NCBI GenBank assembly: GCA_017414435.1
Contig: JAFQMN010000001.1
Coordinates: 1 to 64,000 of the forward strand
Direction: 5' to 3'
Source: Oscillospiraceae bacterium
GTDB taxonomy: Bacteria; Bacillota; Clostridia; Oscillospirales; Ruminococcaceae
DNA length: 64,000 bases
How positions within the stretch are numbered: the stretch's first letter is position 1; every line of letters starts with the position of its first letter. Positions 26,277 through 34,888 of the stretch are shown one piece after another. Both the position numbers and the translations under genes were made by a program. The notes under the pieces are model-generated. The model searched no databases. It saw only the letters and a list, made by a program, of their open reading frames with translations, and was not told the origin of the DNA.

Positions 26277-26382
26277 CGCACAAAAAAGTTATCAACATTT
26301 GTTCCACGTGGAACAAAATAAAAAATTTGCGGTTGCAAAGCCACAAACTTAAGTTTTTTTGTACATTTTTAAAAATTAGCAA
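26277..26382. repeat. Intergenic repeat, copy A, with parS-like palindrome
   Basis: A stretch of about 106 bases after rnmV is closely repeated after fmt (50457-50563). The first 40 aligned bases (from 26281 and 50461) match at 38 positions, including the parS-like site; the remainder is looser, with shared blocks such as AAAGCCACAAA and AAAAATTAGCAA. TTATCAACA, one base from a DnaA box, precedes the palindrome. The gap of about 370 bases between rnmV and the surface protein holds no gene that I can support. Confidence 0.8.
26300..26315. promoter_or_regulatory. parS: parS-like ParB binding site A
   Basis: TGTTCCACGTGGAACA is a perfect 16-base palindrome that matches the conserved bacterial parS consensus (TGTTNCACGTGAAACA) except for one position in the right arm. 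parA and parB are encoded 5-6 kb away at 31187-32857. The site is within the duplicated intergenic repeat. Confidence 0.85.
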
Positions 26383-26475
26383 TAACACAACCCTGCCATG
26401 CGGGGAGGTAATTATGTTCAAATTAAAAAGCTGCTAACTTGAGTTTTTTTATTTTTTTGAAATTTAGTTTATTAA

Positions 26476-26501
26476 AATATTCCCTGCAAGCAGGGAATAT
26501 T
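26476..26501. terminator. Intergenic hairpin
   Basis: AATATTCCCTG and its complement, separated by CAAG, form a hairpin downstream of the parS-like repeat. It could end transcription of addA-rnmV although it lies 260 bases after the stop; the T run is poor. Confidence 0.4.
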
Positions 26502-26546
26502 TGTACTTGAATTTATAAAATTGCACACCTAAGTTTTTTGTATCTT

Positions 26547-26581
26547 AAGAAATAGCCTTGGCAAAACCAAGGCTATTTCTT
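26547..26581 (-). terminator. Hairpin after the surface protein gene
   Basis: Fifteen-base arms (AAGAAATAGCCTTGG and complement) with a 5-base loop lie 6 bases after the stop of the minus-strand surface protein gene. It is symmetrical and may work on both strands. Confidence 0.6.
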
Positions 26582-26586
26582 ATCTT

Positions 26587-29355
26587 TTAAATTGTTTTAA
26601 AGCTTACATATTCTGTTTTGCCGTCTGCATCTTTCCATATTTTATCTAATTTATAACCCGGGTAAGGTGAACAATAGAACTTGGTCTTTCCTGTTCTTCT
26701 ATTATATTTATAGCCTGCTTCTCCTCCTATTCCTGTTAAAACTCTGTCCACTTCTATTTCTTTCCTCTGTAATTTAACTACAACATTTAATGTTGCTGTG
26801 TTAGCTGATTCGTTGGCGCCTTTGGTTATTATAAATGTTGGGGCTTCTGGTGCTAAATAGTCACTAATATTCTCATCTATAATTACCGTCAATTTATAAC
26901 TTTTATCTGTTAAATCATTTAATATAAAAACACCATTCCCATCGTCATTTATAGATGTTTTACCCCACTTTAAAGCTATCCCTTCTGCATCTGTTATCAC
27001 CTTGCCAAATTCATCCTTTAACCTAATGGTTATACTATATTTACTAATTAGTTTAATGGTATTTACATTGCTCAAATCTAATTCTTCTGCATAAGTTATA
27101 TTATCTTCACTTGCTTCTATCCATGCCCTGCAATTATTAAAACTTGTTAAACCTGCATGGATATCATTGGCTGTTAGTGTTTCTATGTCATTTATCTGTT
27201 TAGAATATACCCAGTCTTCTTCACCATCTTTTCCTTGAACGTAGAGGTAAACGTCTCCGTTTTGTTCCGTTTGCACATCTAATGGTGATGCTGCCACTGC
27301 TGAAGTTCCAAATGATGGCGTTGTAGTAATTGTAACTGTATCACCAGAGGTAGTAACATTAGCATTAATTTTTGATTCGCCTTGTTTATTATTCATGCGC
27401 AGATAAACACCATCGCTTAAAGTTGAATTGGACGATGCTGGTGTTGCTGAGGATGCAAAAAGAACTGATGATGTATTTAGTGCAAAAGCCGGAACACAAT
27501 TTGACCCATGATCAAGGAAACTTTTATAAGTTACCCCCGTGCCAGGCACCGCTTCAAGTGCATCAAGGTGATTTTCATAATGAGCTGTTCTTAACCAAAA
27601 CGATCCCCCCGCCATTGTATAAGGGCTATCATTTAGACCAGATGCTAAATCCACGTTAAATTCACCAGATACGCTATCGCCTACTTTTACTAATGTATTC
27701 TCTTCATTTAAATCTCCTGTTGCTAAATACAATTTGTCTGTTGTATTATATAACACTTTTTTATTATGATCGTATGTTTTTACCGTGGTTGTTTGCATCA
27801 AATTTTGTTCTGATGTTGTAAACACATTTGTGTCCTCTTCTAATTCTTGTAATTTTTCTCTTATATCACTTCCACCATAATGGTTTGCATAAACCCGAGT
27901 TGCTGTTTCATAGGTTTCTCCATCTTCATATAGTGTTGTGTTAAAATTATAACTATCATATTTATTTTGTGCAAGGAATATCTGGTCAGTAAGCATCGGT
28001 TGGTTAGGGTCACAGAATAGCACTAGGTTTTGTTTTGTTTCATCATAACCTGCTACGTACCAACCTTGTGCTGCATTTCCATTTTTCCCAAAATACACTT
28101 TTTGTGCTATCTTTCCTGTTTGTAGACCGTAATCTGTATCTTTTCCAAATGTATTTGGTTCTGCAAAAGCAGTTGGGCTTGGCACAATTTTTACTAATTT
28201 AATTGTACTTATGTCGCTCAAGTCTAATTCTTCTGCATAAGTTATATTATCTTCACTTATTTCTAGCCATGCTTTGCAATTACCAAAGCTTGTTAATCCT
28301 GTATGAATATCATTTGTTGTTAGTGTTTCTATGTTATTTATCCATTTAGAATACACCCAATCTTCTTCACCATCTTTCCCTTGTATATACAGATATACAT
28401 TTTTATCCCCTTTTGTTATTGTAAGTTCATTGCCGTTTTTTGTTGTAGTTGCATCAATTTTAGAGGCGGTATCTTTAAATCTAAAGTAAACTCCATCACT
28501 TAAAGTTGAATTATATAATGCTGGCTTTGCCGAGGATGCGAAAAGAACCGACGATGTATTTAATGCAAAAGCTGGTACACATTCATATTTACTTGCAACT
28601 TCGCTGCCATAAGCAGCATCACCGATTTTAGCTCTAAGTGCTCGATTTGTTTCTGTGCCCGGTGAACATAACCAAAATTCTATAGAATTCCCACTTGAAA
28701 TAGCAGCCAAACATTCATTAGATACAATTAATCCATTGTTCACACCCGTATTCCCCTGTGCAGGATTTATGTTTTTATTTGCTCCCACTGTTATTTCTCT
28801 ATTTCCTGTGGTGCTTCTTCCTAAATATAGTTTATCTTGTGTTGTATCTACAGTATAATTTTTTGAATCATATGTATATATTGTGGTTTCTTTCATCAAA
28901 CTTTGTTCTGCTGTTGTAAATAAACTTGTATCTTTTTCTAATTCTTGTAATTTTTTTCTTATATCACTCCCGCCGTAATAATTTGCATTTACACTATAAC
29001 CTTCATATTGATATCCCGATGCACTATTATTAAACACTTGACCTAAAGCTATTGGTTGATTAGGATCACAAAATAGCACTAAACCTCCGGTTGTTTCATC
29101 ATAGCCCGCTATATACCAACCTTGTTCTGAATCTCTATTCTTCCCAAAATATACCTTTTGCACTATATCATCTGTCTCTAAGCCATAATCTGTATTTCTA
29201 CCAAAAGCACTTGCTTCTGCAAAAGCAGTTAGGCTTGGTGCTGAGTTCGTTGCTTTTACATTTAAATTAACCGAATTAAACAGCAGTGCTATGCCCAGGG
29301 CACCAGAAATTGTTCCTTCTAGCACCGCTTTAAATGTTTTTTTGGTATTAACCAT
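26587..29355 (-). CDS. Exported surface protein with two tandem duplicated domains
   Basis: The 922-residue product has an N-terminal signal region (ISGALGIALLFNSVNLNVKA), then two near-identical modules of about 360 residues (roughly 42-390 and 395-765). Each starts with FAE...FG..TDYGL, has KVYFGKN...QGWY(I/V)AGYDET and LVLFCDPNQP, and ends with VYLY(I/V)QGKDGEEDWVYSK. This resembles the DUF6273-type domain common in surface proteins of gut Clostridia. A third part (about 775-870) looks like a carboxypeptidase-regulatory-like beta sandwich (ITIRLKDEFGKVITDAEG). No LPxTG or NPQTN anchor was seen at the C-terminus. AAAGGTGG precedes the ATG. Confidence 0.85.
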   Translation of the reverse strand: MVNTKKTFKAVLEGTISGALGIALLFNSVNLNVKATNSAPSLTAFAEASAFGRNTDYGLETDDIVQKVYFGKNRDSEQGWYIAGYDETTGGLVLFCDPNQPIALGQVFNNSASGYQYEGYSVNANYYGGSDIRKKLQELEKDTSLFTTAEQSLMKETTIYTYDSKNYTVDTTQDKLYLGRSTTGNREITVGANKNINPAQGNTGVNNGLIVSNECLAAISSGNSIEFWLCSPGTETNRALRAKIGDAAYGSEVASKYECVPAFALNTSSVLFASSAKPALYNSTLSDGVYFRFKDTASKIDATTTKNGNELTITKGDKNVYLYIQGKDGEEDWVYSKWINNIETLTTNDIHTGLTSFGNCKAWLEISEDNITYAEELDLSDISTIKLVKIVPSPTAFAEPNTFGKDTDYGLQTGKIAQKVYFGKNGNAAQGWYVAGYDETKQNLVLFCDPNQPMLTDQIFLAQNKYDSYNFNTTLYEDGETYETATRVYANHYGGSDIREKLQELEEDTNVFTTSEQNLMQTTTVKTYDHNKKVLYNTTDKLYLATGDLNEENTLVKVGDSVSGEFNVDLASGLNDSPYTMAGGSFWLRTAHYENHLDALEAVPGTGVTYKSFLDHGSNCVPAFALNTSSVLFASSATPASSNSTLSDGVYLRMNNKQGESKINANVTTSGDTVTITTTPSFGTSAVAASPLDVQTEQNGDVYLYVQGKDGEEDWVYSKQINDIETLTANDIHAGLTSFNNCRAWIEASEDNITYAEELDLSNVNTIKLISKYSITIRLKDEFGKVITDAEGIALKWGKTSINDDGNGVFILNDLTDKSYKLTVIIDENISDYLAPEAPTFIITKGANESANTATLNVVVKLQRKEIEVDRVLTGIGGEAGYKYNRRTGKTKFYCSPYPGYKLDKIWKDADGKTEYVSFKTI

Positions 29356-29481
29356 ATATTTTTTCCACCTTTGTATATAATTTTCCTAATATTAGGTAAT
29401 TTTATTATATATCATTAATCTCAAAGTGTCAACACCTTTTGAATTAAAACTTTTATTATTTAAATATGGTTTTATAATAAG

Positions 29482-29523
29482 AAAAGTCTCAATCTGTTCC
29501 TTATAAAACAAATTGAGACTTTT
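29482..29523 (-). terminator. Terminator of the tRNA operon
   Basis: Twelve-base arms (AAAAGTCTCAAT and complement) enclose an 18-base loop about 60 bases after tRNA-Arg; the minus strand continues TTTTCTTATT. It also separates the tRNA genes from the surface protein gene. Confidence 0.7.
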
Positions 29524-29583
29524 TATGTTTAATTGAAAAATAATTTATAATTACAAAAAAGCTGCATATAAATGCAGCAAACT

Positions 29584-29660
29584 TGGCGCGCCACGAGGGA
29601 TTCGAACCCCCGACCTTTTGGTTCGTAGCCAAACACTCTATCCAGCTGAGCTAGTGGCGC
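29584..29660 (-). tRNA. tRNA-Arg (ACG)
   Basis: A 77-base cloverleaf with acceptor GCGCCAC pairing GTGGCGC, encoded CCA, T-loop GGTTCGAATC and anticodon loop CTACGAA. The ACG anticodon would be deaminated to ICG by TadA. It is last in a three-tRNA minus-strand cluster. Confidence 0.95.
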
Positions 29661-29712
29661 AAAATAAATTAACAATAAATAACAATCAAAAAAATACACA
29701 ATCTCCATATGA

Positions 29713-29789
29713 TGGTCGGAGTAGAGGGACTTGAACCCCCGGCCTCTTGGTCCCGAACCAAGCGCACTACCAAACTGTGCCATACCCCG
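29713..29789 (-). tRNA. tRNA-Pro (CGG)
   Basis: A 77-base cloverleaf with acceptor CGGGGTA and TACTCCG, encoded CCA, and anticodon loop TTCGGGA, giving anticodon CGG. This is the less common proline isoacceptor in an AT-rich genome. Confidence 0.94.
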
Positions 29790-29815
29790 AAAAGTAATTT
29801 TGCAAATATATAAAT

Positions 29816-29889
29816 TGGCTGCCTGACTAGGATTCGAACCCAGACAAACAGAGCCAGAATCTGTTGTGCTACCGTTACACCATCAGGCA
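29816..29889 (-). tRNA. tRNA-Gln (CTG)
   Basis: A 74-base cloverleaf with acceptor TGCCTGA and TCAGGCA, encoded CCA, and anticodon loop TTCTGGC, giving CTG. The U1-A72 type first pair is normal for tRNA-Gln. It is first in the minus-strand cluster. Confidence 0.93.
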
Positions 29890-29931
29890 ATTTACCATTC
29901 CTCTTAAAAATAAAGCAAGCTTTTATTAAAA

Positions 29932-29985
29932 GCGCTAAACCTAACTTTGCTTTAAAGCCTTGCCAAAATGTTAACAGTTTAGCGC
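29932..29985 (-). terminator. Inverted repeat after rpmB
   Basis: GCGCTAAAC and GTTTAGCGC flank a 36-base loop directly after the rpmB stop, and the minus strand continues TTTTAATAAAAG. It is probably the rpmB terminator or attenuator before the tRNA genes. Confidence 0.5.
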
Positions 29986-29995
29986 ATATTACATA

Positions 29996-30199
29996 TTAAT
30001 TACCTGCTCTTTGCACTTTTTGTGACTTTAAACATTTTGTGCAAACATACATTTTTTTAGGCGTGCCTAAAACCACTACACGAATCTTTTGAATATTAGG
30101 ATATTGCTTTCTTAAAGATCTTTTAGTTACATAAGAGCTTCTATAAACATGCTTTCTGGCTACATTCATACTCTTACCGCATACTTCACATTTAGCCAT
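29996..30199 (-). CDS. rpmB: 50S ribosomal protein L28
   Basis: The 67-residue protein starts MAKCEVCGKSMNVARKHVY and ends with the second zinc-binding pair VCTKCLKSQKV, so it is the C+ (zinc-ribbon) form of L28. It is a component of the large ribosomal subunit. The ATG at 30199 follows AGGAGGTG by 8 bases; a TTG six bases upstream is too close to that site. It has its own promoter at 30268-30296 and is followed by the tRNA cluster. Confidence 0.97.
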   Translation of the reverse strand: MAKCEVCGKSMNVARKHVYRSSYVTKRSLRKQYPNIQKIRVVVLGTPKKMYVCTKCLKSQKVQRAGN

Positions 30200-30267
30200 T
30201 AACAAACACCTCCTAGTGTGGCTTTTTATTATTCTAATTTACCTAAATAAATTTTTCAACAAATAAA

Positions 30268-30296
30268 ATTTTATCACAGCATCTGGTTAAAGTCAA
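30268..30296 (-). promoter_or_regulatory. Sigma-A promoter of rpmB
   Basis: On the minus strand TTGACT (complement of 30291-30296) and TAAAAT (complement of 30268-30273) are separated by 17 bases, about 70 bases before the L28 start. Confidence 0.7.
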
Positions 30297-30382
30297 GAGG
30301 TATTTACACTTTAGGTAAATCTAAAATAAATATTTTCTAATATTTTACAAATACTACCCTCTTAACTATTTAAAACTAAAAA

Positions 30383-31147
30383 TTATAAATCCACTTTAAC
30401 AACATTATTAAAATTAAAATCAAAAAGTGGTTCGGCAATCTTAATAAATTTTTCTACTTCACCGGTAACAAAAAATTCAATCTCACCGCCACCTGAGCTG
30501 TGTTCTGTCACACTTTGTACTGCTTTTACCACCGAACAATTTGTATCTATAATACGTACTTTTTTTTCAAAGAATTCTGCAGCTTGGTTCTTTAGCATGC
30601 CATAATGAGTACATCCCAAAATTAAGCAATCTAGATTTACGTTAAACTTACTTAAGTAGTTAAACAGTTCTTCTTTAATAATGCTTATTTCCCGCCCCGA
30701 CTCTATTAAACTCACCAAATTGGGGCAAGCAATCTCAAACAAGTTTTTTTGCATAGAAGTAAGCATTTTTTTGTAAATTCCGCTCTTTATTGTATATTCT
30801 GTTGCAATAACCCCTATGTTTTTTTCTGTATTTTTAACCTCTAAAACTGCTGGCGCTATAACATCAACCCAATTAAATTGCTTAGATTTAAGTTCTGTTT
30901 CTAGCAGCACCGATGAAAGCGTATTACAAGCTACTACAACTGTAGTCACCGGTTTTTTTTCGAAAAAACTGATAACATTTTTAGCAAAAGATGTTAATTC
31001 TTCTTTATTTTTGCTTCCATACGGCAGGTTAATTGTATCTGCCAAATAAATAAAATCTGCATTGGGCATGGCTTTTTTTAAATTTGCTAAACTAAACAGG
31101 CCACCAACTCCTGAATCAAAAACGCCAATCTTTTGTTCTTTTGTCAT
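30383..31147 (-). CDS. murI: Glutamate racemase
   Basis: The 254-residue protein has IGVFDSGVGGL at the N-terminus, the first catalytic cysteine in VVVACNTLSS and the second in LILGCTHYG. It interconverts L- and D-glutamate in the cytoplasm to supply D-Glu for peptidoglycan. Length is normal. It follows parAB on the same strand with a short gap, so it may be transcribed from the same region. Confidence 0.96.
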   Translation of the reverse strand: MTKEQKIGVFDSGVGGLFSLANLKKAMPNADFIYLADTINLPYGSKNKEELTSFAKNVISFFEKKPVTTVVVACNTLSSVLLETELKSKQFNWVDVIAPAVLEVKNTEKNIGVIATEYTIKSGIYKKMLTSMQKNLFEIACPNLVSLIESGREISIIKEELFNYLSKFNVNLDCLILGCTHYGMLKNQAAEFFEKKVRIIDTNCSVVKAVQSVTEHSSGGGEIEFFVTGEVEKFIKIAEPLFDFNFNNVVKVDL

Positions 31148-31186
31148 ATTTTTCGTCTACCTTTGTTAAAACTCACAAAATAATTA

Positions 31187-32068
31187 TTAATCTTTTAATT
31201 TTGCAACAACCCTCTCTAAATCCTCATAGGAGTTGCAGCTAAACGACACATTATATCTCCCTTTATAATATTTTACCTTTGTGCTTTTACCTAAAAATGC
31301 ACTGAGACTTGTTTTCATTTCTTTGCAGCGTTCAAGATTTTCTGAATTTCGTTCTGCTTTCTTTGCTTGCCGTTCAACAAATTTTTGGACAAGTTGCTCG
31401 GTCTCCCTCACGCTGAGCTCTTTTTCGCACACAACATAAGCAAGCATTACCATTTCTTCTGGCTTTATTTTACCACTAAGCAATATTTTAGCATGCCCTT
31501 GAGTGATCTTTTTTTCTTGCAGCATATTTATAATAACTTCCGGCAAGGTTAAAATTCTTAACGTGTTCACAATTGTTGAACGTGGCACAGAAAGCATTTG
31601 CGCTAGCTCATCTGTGTCACAATTTGCTAGCTCCATTAGTTTTTCATAAGATCTTGCTGCCTCTACCGGAGTTAGATCTTCACGCTGCAGGTTTTCGATA
31701 ACAGAGATTTTTGCAATCTGCAGATCTGTTAATTCGCGCACAACTGCAGGTATTTCAGTAAGCCCTGCAAGTTTAGCCGCTCTAAATCGGCGTTCCCCTG
31801 CCACAATCATATAACTACCATCTACATTAGGCCTTAGCACAATTGGTTGAATAACGCCGTATTGTTTAATAGAATCTGCCAGTTCATTTAAGCTATCTTC
31901 GTTAAAAGATTGCCTTGGCTGGTTTGGATTGGGGAATATCTCTTCTATTTTAATTGATTTTTCTTCTGCTGAAGCTTCTTCTACTGCATTTTCAAAAAAT
32001 AAAGATTCTAACCCGCGCCCCAGCCCACTTTTTTTTGTTGTCTTCATAGAATTCAGCACCACAACCAT
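31187..32068 (-). CDS. parB: Chromosome partitioning protein ParB (Spo0J)
   Basis: The 293-residue product has the N-terminal LGRGLESLF segment that contacts ParA, the CTP-binding ParB/Srx core with NPNQPR and GERRFRAAKLAG, the ENLQREDLTPVEAA linker, a helix-turn-helix (AQMLSVPRSTIVNTLRIL) for parS binding, and a C-terminal dimerisation part. It loads onto parS sites and spreads as a CTP clamp. The start is the ATG at 32068, 17 bases after AAGGAGG; an in-frame ATG at 32047 is possible. Two parS-like sites lie in this window, at 26300 and 50480. Confidence 0.96.
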   Translation of the reverse strand: MVVVLNSMKTTKKSGLGRGLESLFFENAVEEASAEEKSIKIEEIFPNPNQPRQSFNEDSLNELADSIKQYGVIQPIVLRPNVDGSYMIVAGERRFRAAKLAGLTEIPAVVRELTDLQIAKISVIENLQREDLTPVEAARSYEKLMELANCDTDELAQMLSVPRSTIVNTLRILTLPEVIINMLQEKKITQGHAKILLSGKIKPEEMVMLAYVVCEKELSVRETEQLVQKFVERQAKKAERNSENLERCKEMKTSLSAFLGKSTKVKYYKGRYNVSFSCNSYEDLERVVAKLKD

Positions 32069-32080
32069 TAAACTTTGTGG

Positions 32081-32857
32081 TTAAACCTCCTTTTTGGATG
32101 TAGTTTTTGCAGTTAATTCCACTGCCACTTCATGGTAAGCTTTTGCACCTTTTGAGTGTTTTTCAAAATATATAACCGGTTGACCATAACTTGGTGCCTC
32201 CGAAAGTTTAACATTTCTAGGGATGCAAGTTTTAAATACTTGATTGGGAAAATATTTTTTTATTTCGTCTGCCACTTCTGTAGTTAATTTAAGCCTTGCA
32301 TCAAACATTGTGAGCAAAACCCCTTCAATTTTTATTGCCGGGTTATATGCTCTTTTTACCGTTTTTAGTGTATTCATCAATTGCGTTAGCCCTTCTAGCG
32401 CATAAAATTCGCACTGAGTTGGAATTAAAACACTATTGCAGGCTACCAAAGCATTAAGCGTTAGCAGCCCAAGTGATGGCGGGCAATCGATAAAAACGTA
32501 ATCAAATTCATTACTTACCTCAGCTAAAACATCTTTGAGCCTACCTACACGGTTTTCTAATTCTATCATTTCAATTTCGGCACCAGCTAACGAAATACTA
32601 GATGGTATTATTTTTAAATTCTTAAATTCGGTCTCAAGAATACATTCTTTTGCACTGCAGAGTTTTAAAAGTGCCTCATAAACTGTTGAATTAAGCTTAC
32701 GCTTCTCTAACCCCACACCACTTGTTGCATTACCCTGCGGGTCAATATCCACGATCAAAGTTTTAAAGCCCAACAATCCAACTTCTGCCGCAATATTAAC
32801 TGTGCTGGTTGTTTTTCCAACTCCTCCTTTTTGGTTTACCACAGAGATTATCTTCAT
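32081..32857 (-). CDS. parA: Chromosome partitioning ATPase ParA (Soj)
   Basis: The 258-residue protein carries the deviant Walker A KGGVGKTT with the signature lysine, Walker A' IVDIDPQGNATSG, and Walker B VFIDCPPSLGLLT, as in Soj. It forms ATP-dependent dimers on the nucleoid and moves or releases ParB-parS complexes. It is immediately upstream of parB and ends 12 bases before it. ATG start behind a purine-rich site. Confidence 0.97.
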   Translation of the reverse strand: MKIISVVNQKGGVGKTTSTVNIAAEVGLLGFKTLIVDIDPQGNATSGVGLEKRKLNSTVYEALLKLCSAKECILETEFKNLKIIPSSISLAGAEIEMIELENRVGRLKDVLAEVSNEFDYVFIDCPPSLGLLTLNALVACNSVLIPTQCEFYALEGLTQLMNTLKTVKRAYNPAIKIEGVLLTMFDARLKLTTEVADEIKKYFPNQVFKTCIPRNVKLSEAPSYGQPVIYFEKHSKGAKAYHEVAVELTAKTTSKKEV

Positions 32858-32907
32858 TTTTAATCTCGCCTTTCTTTAATTATATAACCCCAGTAAAAAA
32901 ACTTATA

Positions 32908-33834
32908 TTATCTTGCCCCTCTAAGATAAGGTACGCCATTAGCCTTAGGAACAGACGATTTGCCAACAAACAAAACTAATACCAAAATTGTTAAAACATA
33001 TGGGAACATTTCTAGCAATACCGGCGGAATAAATGCGCCTTCTCCTCCTAATATTGTAGTACATTCTTTTGCAAAACCAAACAGCAGGCAGCTAAACATT
33101 ACTCCATGAGGTGTCCATTTTCCAAAAATCACCGCGGCAAGTGCAATAAACCCTTGCCCGCAAACTGTGCTCGGAGAAAATGAGCTTGTTACAGAAAGTG
33201 ACATGAAAGCACCTCCAAAACCAGCTAGCACACCAGAGCAAATTACACAAATATATCTCATAACATAAACATTAACGCCTAAAGTGTCCACCGCAGCAGG
33301 GTGTTGCCCTGTCGCCAAAATTCTAAGACCCCATTTAGTACGGTAGAACAAAAACCAAATAAGCACAACTAAAGCAAATGCAATAACTACGCCTACACTA
33401 ATATTTAAATTTTCTAATGGTGTGCCACGCCATTTTTCTGTTAAACTTTTAGTAATTAGTATTGGCAGCTTAGGTGCAGTGGGAGAAAGTGCAGAACCAT
33501 TAAACATTTTTTTTGCCAGCAAAAGACTAAGCCCCGGCCCCAAAAAATTTATTGCTGTGCCCGAAATTGTTTGATCTGCTCTAAAAGTAATGCTAGCAAT
33601 AGCATGCAAAGAAATTAAAAGCGCTCCTGCAAGCCCTGCCATAAAAAAGCCTAACCACGCATTATTAGTAACATAAGCAACCGCTGCCCCAGTAAAAGCC
33701 CCAAAGGTCATAACACCCTCTAGTGCAATATTCATCACTCCAGAACTTTCGGATATAACACCGCCCAAAGCTGCAAACAGCAACGGTGTTGCATGCATTA
33801 AAGTGCCCGTTAAAATTAAAATAATATTATTCAT
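32908..33834 (-). CDS. ABC transporter permease, nucleoside type (NupQ/YufQ-like)
   Basis: A polytopic permease with about nine hydrophobic segments and the branched-chain/nucleoside permease signature (GVMNIALEGVMTFGAF, GQGFIALAAVIFGKWTPHG). It pairs with the gene upstream to form the membrane channel of a nucleoside or lipoprotein-dependent purine uptake system. The ATG at 33834 follows AGGAGAAG; an earlier start at 33870 would overlap the previous gene by 44 bases. It is last in a three-gene operon. No substrate-binding BMP lipoprotein gene is adjacent. Confidence 0.88.
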   Translation of the reverse strand: MNNIILILTGTLMHATPLLFAALGGVISESSGVMNIALEGVMTFGAFTGAAVAYVTNNAWLGFFMAGLAGALLISLHAIASITFRADQTISGTAINFLGPGLSLLLAKKMFNGSALSPTAPKLPILITKSLTEKWRGTPLENLNISVGVVIAFALVVLIWFLFYRTKWGLRILATGQHPAAVDTLGVNVYVMRYICVICSGVLAGFGGAFMSLSVTSSFSPSTVCGQGFIALAAVIFGKWTPHGVMFSCLLFGFAKECTTILGGEGAFIPPVLLEMFPYVLTILVLVLFVGKSSVPKANGVPYLRGAR

Positions 33835-34888
33835 GTATCTTCTCCTGCCTTGTTTTACTAATTTTAGCAATCAGCCTACGGTAAACTACTGAAATTGAGA
33901 TAAAAAATACAATAAGCCCTGTAATAATATTAATAATTTCGCACGGTGTTTTTAAATCAATCTGCATTGAAATACTCCCACTTCTTATTGCGCTAAAAAA
34001 TAAGCCAGAAAAAACACACCCTATTGGCGAGCAATCTGCCACTAATGCTACATATATGCCCTTAAGACCGTAGCCTTCAAACTCCGCCAAATTGGTCATT
34101 CTAAATTCTGAACAGGTTAACCGCAATGCACCAGAAAGACCTGCAATTGCACCCGCAATGAACATAGAGATTATTGTATTGCTTTTAACGTTAATGCCAA
34201 CAAAACGCGCAGCTTCTGGGTTTTGCCCCACAGCTCTAAATTCAAAGCCTTTTGTTGTTTTATAAAGCAGATAATGAATTACTAAAACTGCAATCACTGC
34301 AACAAAAAAGCCAATATTAATATTTGTTTTAAACAAAGTACCGCGTGCTGATTCGCAAATTGCTTTAGAAACAGCTAATCCCTTTACTTTAATCCATGGT
34401 TTAAAAAGAATATATCTATAAAAATAAAACGCAATCCAGTTAAGCATAATAGAGGTAACTACTTCATTAATTCCAAACTTAGCCTTTAAAAAGCCGGCTA
34501 TTGCTCCCCAAAGACCAGAAACTAACATTGCCATAAACAAAATAAACAAAAAGTGAATAACCGGCGGCAACTTAATCTGCGTGCCTAAAATAGTAGCTAC
34601 CACCACACCCATAATATATTGCCCTTCTGCACCAATATTAAACAAACCACTTTTAAAAGCAAATGCAACCGAAAGCCCGGTTAAAATTATAGGTGTGCTC
34701 TGAATAAAAACATCTAAAATATATTTTGGTTTAGAAAACGCACCTCTAAAAAGTGCTCCATAAGAAGCAATTGGATTATAATTACAACAATATAAAAATA
34801 TTCCGCCCACAAAAAAGCCTAAAATTATTGCAAACAAGATAGAAAAATAAGGTTTAGAAAAAAATTTTTTATATCTTTTACTCATCAC
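33827..34888 (-). CDS. ABC transporter permease, nucleoside type (NupP/YufP-like)
   Basis: The 353-residue polytopic protein has the family core GLSVAFAFKSGLFNIGAEGQYIMG and a late EGYGLKGIYVALVADCSPIG segment, typical of YufP-type permeases of the BMP nucleoside transporter family. The start overlaps the ATP-binding gene's stop by four bases, and the end overlaps the next permease start by eight, indicating translational coupling. Confidence 0.9.
   Translation of the reverse strand: MMSKRYKKFFSKPYFSILFAIILGFFVGGIFLYCCNYNPIASYGALFRGAFSKPKYILDVFIQSTPIILTGLSVAFAFKSGLFNIGAEGQYIMGVVVATILGTQIKLPPVIHFLFILFMAMLVSGLWGAIAGFLKAKFGINEVVTSIMLNWIAFYFYRYILFKPWIKVKGLAVSKAICESARGTLFKTNINIGFFVAVIAVLVIHYLLYKTTKGFEFRAVGQNPEAARFVGINVKSNTIISMFIAGAIAGLSGALRLTCSEFRMTNLAEFEGYGLKGIYVALVADCSPIGCVFSGLFFSAIRSGSISMQIDLKTPCEIINIITGLIVFFISISVVYRRLIAKISKTRQEKIHE

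Noticed and set aside
26239-26437. Two small overlapping frames on opposite strands
   Set aside because: They cover the parS-like repeat and are not conserved in its second copy.
29529-29890. Small minus-strand reading frames
   Set aside because: They run through three tRNA genes and cannot be proteins.
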